Source of the DNA: Paenibacillus brevis
GTDB taxonomy: Bacteria > Bacillota > Bacilli > Paenibacillales > Paenibacillaceae
NCBI RefSeq assembly: GCF_018919145.1
Contig: NZ_JAHLQJ010000030.1
Coordinates: 1 to 38,582, forward strand
Direction of reading: 5' to 3'
DNA: 38,582 nucleotides
Position 1 is the first letter of the stretch. Each line of letters opens with the position of its first letter. Below are positions 8,587-16,602 of the stretch, piece by piece. Below the pieces are notes generated by a model. It ran no database searches. It had not been told where the DNA came from and saw nothing but the letters and a program-made list of their open reading frames with translations. A program made the translations under genes and the position numbers.

Positions 8587-8612
8587 TTACCCGTTTACTT
8601 CTCTTTTATAAC
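8587..8612 (-). promoter_or_regulatory. Possible sigma-B-type promoter of the PfpI-family operon
   Basis: On the minus strand GTTATA (8607-8612) and GGGTAA (8587-8592) are separated by 14 bases, close to the sigma-B consensus GTTTAA-N12-15-GGGTAT. It lies about 90 bases upstream of the PfpI start codon. The match is by eye only. Confidence 0.5.
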
Positions 8613-8707
8613 AATGCTCCTCCCCCACAACTCCGGTTCGCTTCATACTCTCAACAAAATGACGCTGCATGAAGAAGCACCAAATTATCAGCGGCATCAG
8701 CGCATTG

Positions 8708-8752
8708 AAAAAAGCGCCAATCCAAGGAAGACTCCCTTGGAGATTGGCGCTT
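8708..8752 (-). terminator. Terminator of the adhesin-sortase operon
   Basis: On the minus strand AAGCGCCAATC and GATTGGCGCTT form the outer stem with CCAAGG/CCTTGG pairing inside it, followed by TTTTTTC. It is one of the strongest hairpins in the window, 25 bases after the sortase stop. Confidence 0.88.
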
Positions 8753-8776
8753 GTGTGTTTACACATCCCGTGCTTC

Positions 8777-9586
8777 TTATTCGGCCCGAACCAGCTTTCC
8801 GAATAAGGCATATCTCGCATTATTGAATTCATAAGAGCAGGTGCATAGGGCGACAATTCGTTCATTGGCAGCTACCGGTACATCGCTCATAAAGGTTGAA
8901 TCCTTTTTTAATGCATCGATATAGGTCAGAAAATCCTGGTCATCATGAAATTGGTGCCGGATAAACTCGTAGTCCCCATCCGCGACGATTCCGGCAAAAA
9001 ACTCCAACGTATATACCCCGGACGGGGTATATAGTCGCATGGAAGGATGTTTATCGAAATACTCCTGGTCCTTATATTTCGCTAAGGATGAGAACATGGA
9101 ACCGTCTTTCATATTGTGACCGTAAACGATCGTAGTCTGCCCCGAGAAATCACCTGCAGTCCGATAATCAACAAAGAGACTGCCAAGCTTGTTCTTCTTG
9201 CCACTAAATAAATGAGTCAAATAGTACTCGTTATCTGTCCCCTGCACGATGGGGTAGTCGATGATCCGGTCCTCTGACGAGATCCAGGCTACCACCTCCG
9301 AATTAACCTGTATCAGGGCAGAAAAATTTATCTCTCTTACCGGATTCACAGCGATCTCTGCAGGAACACTAATGACGTCTTTTTCTGCTGTCAATTGATT
9401 CTCTGCCTGAATCCGGAGCAGAGCATAAGCTTCATCTCCCTGACTATATTCATGCTTCTCATCCATAAGGATATAGCAGGAATACAGGAGACCCAGAAAA
9501 CAGATGACCATCAAAATGCGCAGCAGCTTATGAATCCCGGCAAAGCGGTTTAAAGTTACTTTGTGTCTGTTTTTGCTCATGCTCAT
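8777..9586 (-). CDS. srtB: Class B sortase
   Basis: A 269-residue membrane-anchored transpeptidase. An N-terminal membrane segment at about residues 21-40 is preceded by basic residues, so the enzyme faces the wall. The class B signature INFSALIQVNSEVVAWI is at about 86-102, followed by IDYPIVQG and NEYYL. The catalytic residues are visible: His157 in YGHNM, Cys250 in LCTCSYEF and Arg258 in NNARYAL. The family cleaves a sorting motif between Thr and Gly and attaches the protein to peptidoglycan or to other pilin subunits. It starts 5 bases after the adhesin stop codon, so the adhesin is the obvious substrate. Its own ribosome binding site is weak, suggesting translational coupling. B-class enzymes often prefer motifs other than LPXTG, consistent with TPKTG in the neighbour. 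Confidence 0.93.
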   Translation of the reverse strand: MSMSKNRHKVTLNRFAGIHKLLRILMVICFLGLLYSCYILMDEKHEYSQGDEAYALLRIQAENQLTAEKDVISVPAEIAVNPVREINFSALIQVNSEVVAWISSEDRIIDYPIVQGTDNEYYLTHLFSGKKNKLGSLFVDYRTAGDFSGQTTIVYGHNMKDGSMFSSLAKYKDQEYFDKHPSMRLYTPSGVYTLEFFAGIVADGDYEFIRHQFHDDQDFLTYIDALKKDSTFMSDVPVAANERIVALCTCSYEFNNARYALFGKLVRAE

Positions 9587-9591
9587 GCTGC

Positions 9592-12500
9592 TTAAGGATT
9601 GATCTCATTTTTCGGGTATCTTCTGCTTCGCAGAATAGAATCCGTCAAGAATAATGCGGCCAACGCCAGCAAGAAGAAGATGAATCCGAACTTAGCTGCT
9701 TGCTGGAAGGAAGTGTCACCCGTTTTCGGTGTTCCTTTCGTTGCCCCCTCATTGTTATTATTTCCCTCACCGCTTTGATAGCCGACAGGCGTGGCGACAT
9801 CGGAATCTCCTCCGATTGAATCCTCGCCGGCGGGCTCTCCATCCGGCAGACCTTCACCGTCATTACCGTCTAGGTCTCCATCGTCTCCGTTCGTAGGCTC
9901 TTCATGGCTTGCAGTGTCCTTTGTGTTGATAAAAGCCGCACGATGCGTCACGCCGGATTGGATCACTCCCGAGGCACCCGCACTGGAGGTCGCATATCCT
10001 TCTCCAGAGTAATCCTCTTCCGTTACAACATAATTTGTACCTTCGGGAAGTCCAGAAATGGTAATGCTCTCTCCATGGGCCAGCGAGAAGCTGCCTCCGC
10101 TTTGAATGGAACCATGAGATGCGCCTCCGCTTCCCGTAAAGCTGTAGAAGCCTGCTGCACCGTTTAGAATGATGGAAAAGTTAAACCTCTTCCCGCGATC
10201 GCCATCATCTCCCGCCACAGACTTGGCGATAGACAAGCTGCCCAGACCAACTGAATCGTCCGGTACGGAAGGACCTGGACCCGGCTCCGACGGCACATAA
10301 ATATTCTTCGTATTTACGAACGAGGCAGTCCATACGGAATCGGTCAGGATGATACCCGTGTCGCCTTGACTCGATTGGGCATAGCCCTCAGCAGCGTAAT
10401 CTGCTTCTGTCACGGAATACGTTGTATCCTTGGGAAGGCCAGCGATCGCAATACTTTCTCCATGAGCCAGGGAAACAGTGTCCCCGCTCTTAATTCTGCC
10501 GTCAGCCGCACCGCCGTTTCCGAAATATTCATATTCCCCCGAAGCACTGAATTGAACTGTAAAATCGAACTTTTTGTTCTGATCACCCGCATTACCGGCT
10601 ACAGTCTTACTAATGACCAGACTTCCCGGCTTATCCTTCGTATTCGTAAATGCGGCAGACTGAGTATCATCCGCAGTAATGATGCCAGCAGCATCAATAC
10701 TTGTGGTGATGTAGCCTTCCGGGGAATAATCCGTTTCCGTTACCGTATATTCCGCGTCCTTTGGCAAGCCGGTAATGATAATTCCTTCCCCATGGGCTAG
10801 AGCGATTGTATCACCGCTGCTGATCGTACCATGGCTTGCACCGCCGGTTCCAATGTAGCTGTATGTGCCTCCGGCTCCGGTGAATGTAACCGTGAAATCA
10901 AACCTTTTATTTAAATCTCCGTCATTCCCGGCAACCGTCTTGCTGATGGCGAGATTGCCCGCGGTATTCTCAAGGTAGTTGGCTACCGCCAGCAGGTTAG
11001 AGCCAGTGCCGATCTTACCGTCAATGGAAGTGACGACAGAAGGGCCGGAAGTATCCACGCTGACCGTATGGGCCGTATCATCCAACGTATAGCCGAAAGG
11101 AGCAGCCGTCTCTTTAAGCACATACTGTCCGGCCGGGATCGCTCTCAGCGTCAGCTTGCCGTTTGCAGCGCTGACAGCCTTGCGGATGACTGTGCTGCCG
11201 TCCTCCGAGAACAGGGTGAATTCAGCGTCCGAAAGCGCAGCGGCTGTTGCTCCATTCGTCTTGGTAATTTCCAGCCAACCGCCTCTTTGCATTGTCGCCA
11301 AGCTATCTGCATTGCTGATTGCATAATTCACAGCTTGATTTTCTGCGTTGACATTACCTTTAGACAATCGCACCTGGTTGGTAACGGAGCCCGGCTCACC
11401 AGTAATGTCTGTGACATAAGTAAAGCGATAAGCCTTACTGCTATCTGGAATGATGAAGGTAAGAACACGGGTTGCATTGTCGTATGAGATATTGCCGTCC
11501 AATACTAGAACAACGGGATTCCCTTCCTCAAGCGTTCCATTCTCCTTCAGCGTCAATTCCGTAGCAGTAATATTGCTGTCCAGCAACAATACGCCCTTGG
11601 AATCAGTGCGCAAGTCAAGACCGATTGGCAATGTATCTTCAATTCTCTCTCCGATATTTGTCAGAGCATAAGGGTTATAATCCACGGTCCAGTTCAGTGT
11701 ACCCTGCTGAGGAACTGAGTAGGACTTTTTAAGAATCTCGCTCTTAATCGAAACGTTCTGATTTCTGGATACTCCAGGCGTCCATTTTTCAGCAAGAAGT
11801 TGCAAGTTATTTGTGATGTTTGTAGTCTGGTTTCTGTTAAAATAGCCGTCAAGCGTACTTTCGTTCGGTTTAGCTTTCACTAAAATAACATAAGGCTTGT
11901 TCAGCGGACTGAAGGTGAAAGTAGCTTTGCCCGTCTCAGTGAAATCGGCTGTCAATCCCGCCACAGGATCCGGCGTGATATCAACAGCATTCACAGAAGA
12001 GCCTGAGCCTGCCGTTCCCTCGAATACAAGGTAGTTCTGGCCAGGTGCAATCTCCGTGAATTCCCAACCCGCCGGCAGGGCATCCGTGACCGTCACTGCC
12101 CCCAGCGCCTCATCGTCCGCATTTTTCACGGCATCGAAATCCAGGCCGTCCGCGTTGATGCTGAGCCGGAAAATAACCGACTTGTCGGTATAATCAAAGC
12201 CTTCCGCAGCGTTGACCGTGCGCTGAATGTTAACGCCTGCAGCCGGATCGGCTTGCGCTTCGTGCTTCAGCAGCTCCTTCTCCAGCGTTCGGCTGTCATA
12301 ATTCACAGTGCCAGTAGCTGCATTCAACTTTTTGATCCCGTCAAATAGGGAGGCTGTGTTAGATACATTGGAAGGCTTGTTGCCTGCAAAGATATCCGGA
12401 TCTACCACAAGTGTCTTAAAGGAAAAACGATTGGCCGTACTCGTCGAAAGGTTCGTGATTTCCAGCAGATCGGCAACATGCTCGCCTCCCTGCTCGATCG

Positions 12501-14121
12501 CAATAGCATTCAAAATCCCGTCGCCCGTATAACTGCCGGTTACATATTTCAAGCCATGGCGCGGAGTAAGGTCCGTTTTATTAATGCCTGGCGGGAGACC
12601 CGTTACTGCATCAAGGTCAATGCTGTTTTTGTAGACGAGCAGGTCATACACCTTCATCCCCGGAATGCTTTGCCCTTTAGCATCCACATTCACCGTCCAG
12701 GTAATCTCGCGGTTGGCTTTATCCAGAGTGCCGGACTTAGTAATAGCATTATAGCCGATGCCCACTCCGATGCTGCCTGTGCTCGGATTCACTCCGGCCG
12801 GCTTGCCATCCCAATCTAGCGTCGCTGAATTGTAGAATGTTGTAGTGCCCGTCGTAATATCAGTGTCCGTCACTTTGCTCGTGATAATCAGGCGAGCCAT
12901 ATCACTGGTAGTTCCTGAAAGTGTATATTCACTGTTAATAGGCTCTGAGGAAACATCACTATAGTGAGTCCAGGTCGATCCGTCCGTTGAGGTCTCCCAC
13001 TTGGCCGATACAAAGTCCAGACCATTTGGCAATTGATCCTTGATCGTCAGATTTTCCAGGTCGGCCATCGCACGGTTGGCCGTAATCGTCCAAGTAATTG
13101 TACGGTTGCTTGGATCGTAAATACCCCCAGGGGTTTCATCACTTTTATCCCCGCTTTTTTCAATCGATTTCGGCGGAGTAAATGTCACCGTGGTTGATCC
13201 TTCCTTGACGGTGACATTGTCCTTAAGCAATTCCGCAGTATTGCCTATAGATTGATTATTGTTAGCATAGTATTTATTTTCCGGAATTTTCGTCTGGAAA
13301 GTCACGGTCTGCGGGCTCACCGAATTGTCAGAAAAAGTATATTGAATTACATTTCCAGTTATAGGATCAGGCGTAACAGGAGTTCCGCCCATTTTGAAGG
13401 ACCCTGCCACCAATTCTCCTACCCCCGCTAAATTATCGCTGAATATGTAATCCTTAAGGTCCAGCGAATTACCGCTCTGAGTCGCACTAATATCCACTTG
13501 CCACTCAACCGTCCGATTGGACAAATCCACAGTGCCGCTTTTCCCAATATTGTACACGATCTCAGCCGGAGGAATATTTACGGTATAGGTCTTTCCAAGG
13601 ATCATTACTGTATGATCGCCTTCAGATCCCGCGCTTCCGCTGTCGTCATATTGCAGTTTCGCTGTAAATTCTCCGCTAACATCATAATAGCCGCCAATTC
13701 CATCGAAAATATCGGCGTCCCCGTTAAAATAGACATCCGCAGTTACGGTGTTTCCCGCTTGTGACAAACTCGCATCAGCAAGCTGCTTAGATCCGAATTT
13801 AAGCGGAGGAATCGATTCCGGTAAGGCGGAGAAGCCTTGGCTCAACAGAATGCTTGCAGTATCCCCGTATTCAACGATCTCTGGCGGAACCGGATCATCT
13901 CCCGCAACCGGAACACCGAAGGAAACTATAACCTCGATCGGTTCCTTCCCGTTAATTTTATCTGCTTGCGTAATTACCTTGCCGTTTTGTATAATCACTG
14001 CCGACAGGTTTGTCAGTATCCCTGTCTTATCGCCCGCTGCTGTCGCCGTCCTGCCAACGGGGGCCACGGTGCCGATCAGGACGACCAGAACCAGCAGCCA
14101 ATTCATAAGCTTAGATCCCAT
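9592..14121 (-). CDS. Large LPXTG-like wall-anchored adhesin / pilin-like surface protein
   Basis: A 1509-residue secreted protein. It has a signal peptide (about 1-29, hydrophobic core LLVLVVLIGTV, AxA-type cleavage near TATAAG) and about five collagen-adhesin-like modules beginning near 195, 316, 461, 635 and 796; three of them share 'KSG...NR.(I/V)(T/E)W.V' starts. A SpaA/CnaB-like prealbumin domain follows (about 946-1030), then three ~110-residue isopeptide-type repeats (about 1048-1400). Next come an acidic Gly/Asp/Asn-rich wall spacer (about 1402-1460), the sorting motif TPKTG (1464-1468), a membrane helix and a basic tail. The repeats keep the Lys (SKTVAG), Glu (TETDY) and Asn (NTKD) expected for Lys-Asn isopeptide bonds. 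The start has AAGGAG 8 bases upstream. Likely anchored by the adjacent class B sortase; the ligand is unknown. Confidence 0.9.
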   Translation of the reverse strand: MGSKLMNWLLVLVVLIGTVAPVGRTATAAGDKTGILTNLSAVIIQNGKVITQADKINGKEPIEVIVSFGVPVAGDDPVPPEIVEYGDTASILLSQGFSALPESIPPLKFGSKQLADASLSQAGNTVTADVYFNGDADIFDGIGGYYDVSGEFTAKLQYDDSGSAGSEGDHTVMILGKTYTVNIPPAEIVYNIGKSGTVDLSNRTVEWQVDISATQSGNSLDLKDYIFSDNLAGVGELVAGSFKMGGTPVTPDPITGNVIQYTFSDNSVSPQTVTFQTKIPENKYYANNNQSIGNTAELLKDNVTVKEGSTTVTFTPPKSIEKSGDKSDETPGGIYDPSNRTITWTITANRAMADLENLTIKDQLPNGLDFVSAKWETSTDGSTWTHYSDVSSEPINSEYTLSGTTSDMARLIITSKVTDTDITTGTTTFYNSATLDWDGKPAGVNPSTGSIGVGIGYNAITKSGTLDKANREITWTVNVDAKGQSIPGMKVYDLLVYKNSIDLDAVTGLPPGINKTDLTPRHGLKYVTGSYTGDGILNAIAIEQGGEHVADLLEITNLSTSTANRFSFKTLVVDPDIFAGNKPSNVSNTASLFDGIKKLNAATGTVNYDSRTLEKELLKHEAQADPAAGVNIQRTVNAAEGFDYTDKSVIFRLSINADGLDFDAVKNADDEALGAVTVTDALPAGWEFTEIAPGQNYLVFEGTAGSGSSVNAVDITPDPVAGLTADFTETGKATFTFSPLNKPYVILVKAKPNESTLDGYFNRNQTTNITNNLQLLAEKWTPGVSRNQNVSIKSEILKKSYSVPQQGTLNWTVDYNPYALTNIGERIEDTLPIGLDLRTDSKGVLLLDSNITATELTLKENGTLEEGNPVVLVLDGNISYDNATRVLTFIIPDSSKAYRFTYVTDITGEPGSVTNQVRLSKGNVNAENQAVNYAISNADSLATMQRGGWLEITKTNGATAAALSDAEFTLFSEDGSTVIRKAVSAANGKLTLRAIPAGQYVLKETAAPFGYTLDDTAHTVSVDTSGPSVVTSIDGKIGTGSNLLAVANYLENTAGNLAISKTVAGNDGDLNKRFDFTVTFTGAGGTYSYIGTGGASHGTISSGDTIALAHGEGIIITGLPKDAEYTVTETDYSPEGYITTSIDAAGIITADDTQSAAFTNTKDKPGSLVISKTVAGNAGDQNKKFDFTVQFSASGEYEYFGNGGAADGRIKSGDTVSLAHGESIAIAGLPKDTTYSVTEADYAAEGYAQSSQGDTGIILTDSVWTASFVNTKNIYVPSEPGPGPSVPDDSVGLGSLSIAKSVAGDDGDRGKRFNFSIILNGAAGFYSFTGSGGASHGSIQSGGSFSLAHGESITISGLPEGTNYVVTEEDYSGEGYATSSAGASGVIQSGVTHRAAFINTKDTASHEEPTNGDDGDLDGNDGEGLPDGEPAGEDSIGGDSDVATPVGYQSGEGNNNNEGATKGTPKTGDTSFQQAAKFGFIFFLLALAALFLTDSILRSRRYPKNEINP
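9918..10974 (-). repeat. Three tandem ~110-residue isopeptide-type domain repeats in the adhesin
   Basis: Three in-frame copies (about 10640-10974, 10310-10638 and 9918-10250) encode the same order of motifs: 'S(K)(T/S)VAG(N/D)..D..K(R/K)F.F', 'G.GGA..G.I.SG', 'LAHGE.I.I.GLP', 'Y.VTE.DY' and 'A.F.NTK'. The protein copies are clearly homologous but the DNA has diverged, so this is an old duplication and not a recent slippage product. Confidence 0.88.
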
Positions 14122-14233
14122 TAAAACATCTCCTTCTTCAGATCAATCTGTATCTCTCAGCCCTTACTAATCTGTAATTATTCTAATTTAAAGGCTTCTT
14201 TACGAAAGCATATCAGAGTAGATCTTGAGTCGC

Positions 14234-14263
14234 TTGAAGAGGAAGATAAAAATTTGATATAAA
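14234..14263 (+). promoter_or_regulatory. Possible sigma-A promoter of the divergent HTH gene
   Basis: TTGAAG (14234-14239) and TATAAA (14258-14263) are 18 bases apart, about 90 bases before the chosen ATG. A clear minus-strand promoter for the adhesin was not found in 14122-14230; TAGAAT with a poor -35 is the best candidate. Confidence 0.45.
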
Positions 14264-14351
14264 TTTTCCTTTGAAAGAAAATGATTTTTTTATAAAGTGG
14301 AATACGCATATTGACGATAAATATGAGGATGAAACCACGGGAAGGAGAGTT

Positions 14352-15794
14352 ATGGCTATACGTTTTTCTGGACGTATGTCATGCACAATAGACATGCACT
14401 TAGGGAGATTACTAGAAGAATTGATCGACATAGCAAAGAAACCAAAAACGGATTTTGCAATTAGCATGAATATGACCCCTAGCGGATTGAGCAAGATTTT
14501 GACCGGAAGCAGACTTCCTGTGACAAAGGAAAAAAAGCTGTTCATTAAACTGGCCGCCGACTACTTTTCTGAACATACTTACTCTCATGCGTGTTATTTA
14601 AAATTCAAGGATTTATTTCCCGTCATCTATGATTTTAAATCTTTGGAGGATTTACGCTCGTTTTTAACTTATGCGATTGAGTATGCGCTGGATAAAGATC
14701 TGGCGACCGCCAATCAAGTGAATTTGGAGTATGTAGAACGGGGATTTTACTTTTTGGGACGGAAGCCTGTCCTTAATCTGCTGTGTGTCATGCTATCCGA
14801 CCATCTCGTCAACGATTCCGATGAACCTTTAGAAGTCTACAGCACAATTCCTACCTATGATCCGGCCTACTCTGAAGTTCTCTTGAAATCACTGATTGTG
14901 AACCCGGAAAAATGCGCTCATGTTGTCTTCAATCATTTTTTTAACGGGGCGCTTCACGAGTCATCCAGCAGTGGAAAGGGAGTCTCGCTAAACTTTATTT
15001 CCGTCACGCAAAGAGGCTTTAATCTAAACCTGTGGTCGACTGCAAGCGATCTGGGTCAACCCTTCCTACTGTTAAAGGGAAAACTTCTATTGATGTTTGA
15101 TTCGCAAATCGACGGAACGCCGTTATTGATCCCCATTGCTCATAAGAGCTACTTGAGCTTGTTTTACAACAGCCTTATGAATAAGGACATCCGGAAAATC
15201 AGCTACAGTAGAAGCGAAGCCATTGCATTTTGTGAGGAGAACCGTCATATTGTGTCAGCGTTATTTAATCAAGGAGTCGATGCCGTATTTAACTTTACTT
15301 CCATTGGGTACTTGCTGAAGGAGGAGGAAATCAGCTCCCTGCCCGGCAGTGAAAAGATAGGCAAGTGGGCTTGGCTGTTGTTCCAGCACATTATGAATGA
15401 AGGCACGGAATTTTATGTCTCTCTTGCCGCGATGGAACGCTTTGCCGCAACCGGGAAGGCTGTCGTTCCTTTTATTGGCGCCTATTCCTTCCCTGCCGGG
15501 CACCGTGCCCCCTATATGCAGCGCTTCAATCAATATCTGATGGATGAGGATAGCTTCAGCAGGATTAAGTTGTTGGATAGCCATCTTACCAACATGGCCA
15601 TTCTTTATGCAGGGAACTTCTGTCTTATTTATGCCATTGACGATGAATATGCCCTGGAAAGAATTCATATTTTCGACAGGGACAAGGTCAGTCCTATTCT
15701 GGAGAAGATGATCAAGGGCAACAAGTTAGTGGATCTCAAATTTTCAAGCGAATTATGGAATACCTATCAAGAAGGCTTGTTAAGCAACGTTTAG
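14352..15794 (+). CDS. Putative HTH-containing protein of unknown family, divergent from the adhesin
   Basis: A 480-residue protein with no family I recognise. About residues 12-60 resemble a Cro/XRE-type helix-turn-helix: LGRLLEELIDIA, then SMNMTPSGLSKILTGSRLP, where 'S.LSKIL.G.R.P' resembles the recognition-helix pattern, then a helix. The remaining ~420 residues look soluble and alpha/beta with no signal peptide or membrane span. A TTG start 27 codons upstream would also be open, but the ATG at 14352 has GGAAGGAG just upstream and the TTG has nothing, so the ATG is chosen. Its base composition looks more AT-rich than its neighbours. Divergence from the adhesin-sortase operon across a ~230-base control region suggests it regulates them; this is inference. 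Confidence 0.75.
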   Translation: MAIRFSGRMSCTIDMHLGRLLEELIDIAKKPKTDFAISMNMTPSGLSKILTGSRLPVTKEKKLFIKLAADYFSEHTYSHACYLKFKDLFPVIYDFKSLEDLRSFLTYAIEYALDKDLATANQVNLEYVERGFYFLGRKPVLNLLCVMLSDHLVNDSDEPLEVYSTIPTYDPAYSEVLLKSLIVNPEKCAHVVFNHFFNGALHESSSSGKGVSLNFISVTQRGFNLNLWSTASDLGQPFLLLKGKLLLMFDSQIDGTPLLIPIAHKSYLSLFYNSLMNKDIRKISYSRSEAIAFCEENRHIVSALFNQGVDAVFNFTSIGYLLKEEEISSLPGSEKIGKWAWLLFQHIMNEGTEFYVSLAAMERFAATGKAVVPFIGAYSFPAGHRAPYMQRFNQYLMDEDSFSRIKLLDSHLTNMAILYAGNFCLIYAIDDEYALERIHIFDRDKVSPILEKMIKGNKLVDLKFSSELWNTYQEGLLSNV

Positions 15795-15801
15795 GCAAAA
15801 T

Positions 15802-15848
15802 AAAAAGGGCAGCGAATGGAATCTCTCCGTTCGATTGCCCTTTTTATT
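15802..15848 (+). terminator. Terminator of the HTH gene
   Basis: AAAAAGGGCA..CGAATGGA, loop ATCTCT, CCGTTCG..TGCCCTTTTT forms a long stem with flanking A and T runs. It probably works in both directions, also ending the small minus-strand ORF whose stop is at 15856. Confidence 0.88.
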
Positions 15849-15855
15849 TATTCTT

Positions 15856-16026
15856 TCAGGTTCTTTTTTTTCTGGGATTAGCCATGCCTGAAGACGGCTT
15901 CATCTCTCTGCTGATGAGTAACTCCTCATCCTGAGCGGACCGGGCGAGGGCCAGTGTCTCTGATCTCTCACCGGTTACGAGCAAAGGATGGCACTGCCAA
16001 GCACGGTCATTCGCGGTTTGACGCAT
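15856..16026 (-). CDS. Small hypothetical protein (56 residues)
   Basis: An uninterrupted ATG-to-TGA frame of 57 codons starting MRQTANDRAWQCHPLLVTGE and ending in a basic tail NPRKKRT. AAGGAG lies about 11 bases before the ATG, a slightly long spacing. The frame fills the space between dtd and the bidirectional terminator at 15802-15848, which would end its transcript immediately after the stop codon. No signal peptide, membrane segment or known motif is seen. It could be read through from rel-dtd or from its own promoter. I do not recognise it; the evidence is position, ribosome binding site and terminator placement. Confidence 0.5.
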   Translation of the reverse strand: MRQTANDRAWQCHPLLVTGERSETLALARSAQDEELLISREMKPSSGMANPRKKRT

Positions 16027-16050
16027 TGAAGTTTCGGCTCCTTAGGCGAA

Positions 16051-16075
16051 AATCTCTAGTGAATTTATAGAGATT
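16051..16075. repeat. Short inverted repeat downstream of dtd
   Basis: AATCTCTA and TAGAGATT form an 8-bp perfect stem around a 9-base loop. On the minus strand it is followed by only a short T run, so it is at best a weak terminator for rel-dtd or an attenuator ahead of the small ORF. The rest of 16027-16135 shows nothing further. Confidence 0.4.
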
Positions 16076-16135
16076 ATCCCCCAGAAGACCCCGCTCTATT
16101 CCATAACCGAGCAAATGGCGATAGGCTAAAAGTAA

Positions 16136-16582
16136 TTACGCGAACGGGTGCTCAAGCATAAGCGTGACCGGTCCCCAATTGACCAGTTCCACATCCATAT
16201 CAGCGCCGAATCGTCCGGTCTCAACGGAGATTCCCTTTTGTTCCAGCATTTGATTGAACTTCTCATACAGCGGCAGAGCCTTCTCCGGCCGGGCCGCTTC
16301 AATAAAGCTCGGACGTTTGCCCTTCCGGGAATCACCGTACAGAGTAAACTGGGACACCGACAGAATAGAGCCGCCAATATCGGTCAGGCTCAGGTTCATT
16401 TTACCCTCGGGATCTTCAAATATCCGAAGCCCTGCAATCTTATCAGCAAGATAGGCGGCATTCTCTTCTGTATCTTCATGGGTAATGCCAACCAGAAGCA
16501 CGAGCCCGGCACCGATAGAGCCGATCGTGTCTCCGTCAACGGTTACCCTCGCTTGCTTGCAGCGCTGCACAACTACTCTCAT
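16136..16582 (-). CDS. dtd: D-aminoacyl-tRNA deacylase
   Basis: A 148-residue DTD, the normal family length. The signature SVSQFTLYGDSRKGKRPSF (about residues 75-93) contains the catalytic SQFTL segment. The Gly-cisPro element NWGPVTLMLE, which proofreads chirality, is near 134-143, and the N-terminal MRVVVQRCKQARVTV is typical. It hydrolyses D-amino acids (and glycine mischarged on tRNA-Ala) from tRNA in the cytoplasm. It begins 20 bases after the rel stop codon, the usual rel-dtd pairing in Bacillales. Confidence 0.96.
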   Translation of the reverse strand: MRVVVQRCKQARVTVDGDTIGSIGAGLVLLVGITHEDTEENAAYLADKIAGLRIFEDPEGKMNLSLTDIGGSILSVSQFTLYGDSRKGKRPSFIEAARPEKALPLYEKFNQMLEQKGISVETGRFGADMDVELVNWGPVTLMLEHPFA

Positions 16583-16602
16583 GCTTGTCCGTACTCCCTT
16601 AC

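Noticed and set aside
8572..8865. Overlapping 84- and 92-codon frames on both strands between the PfpI-family gene and the sortase
   Set aside because: They cover a promoter and a strong terminator, lack ribosome binding sites and show no protein-like pattern.
10366..10800. 144-codon plus-strand frame inside the adhesin gene
   Set aside because: It is a shadow of the repeated adhesin domains in the opposite strand and has no independent start signals.
14271..14351. 27-codon N-terminal extension of the HTH protein from a TTG start
   Set aside because: No ribosome binding site precedes the TTG, while the ATG at 14352 has a strong one.
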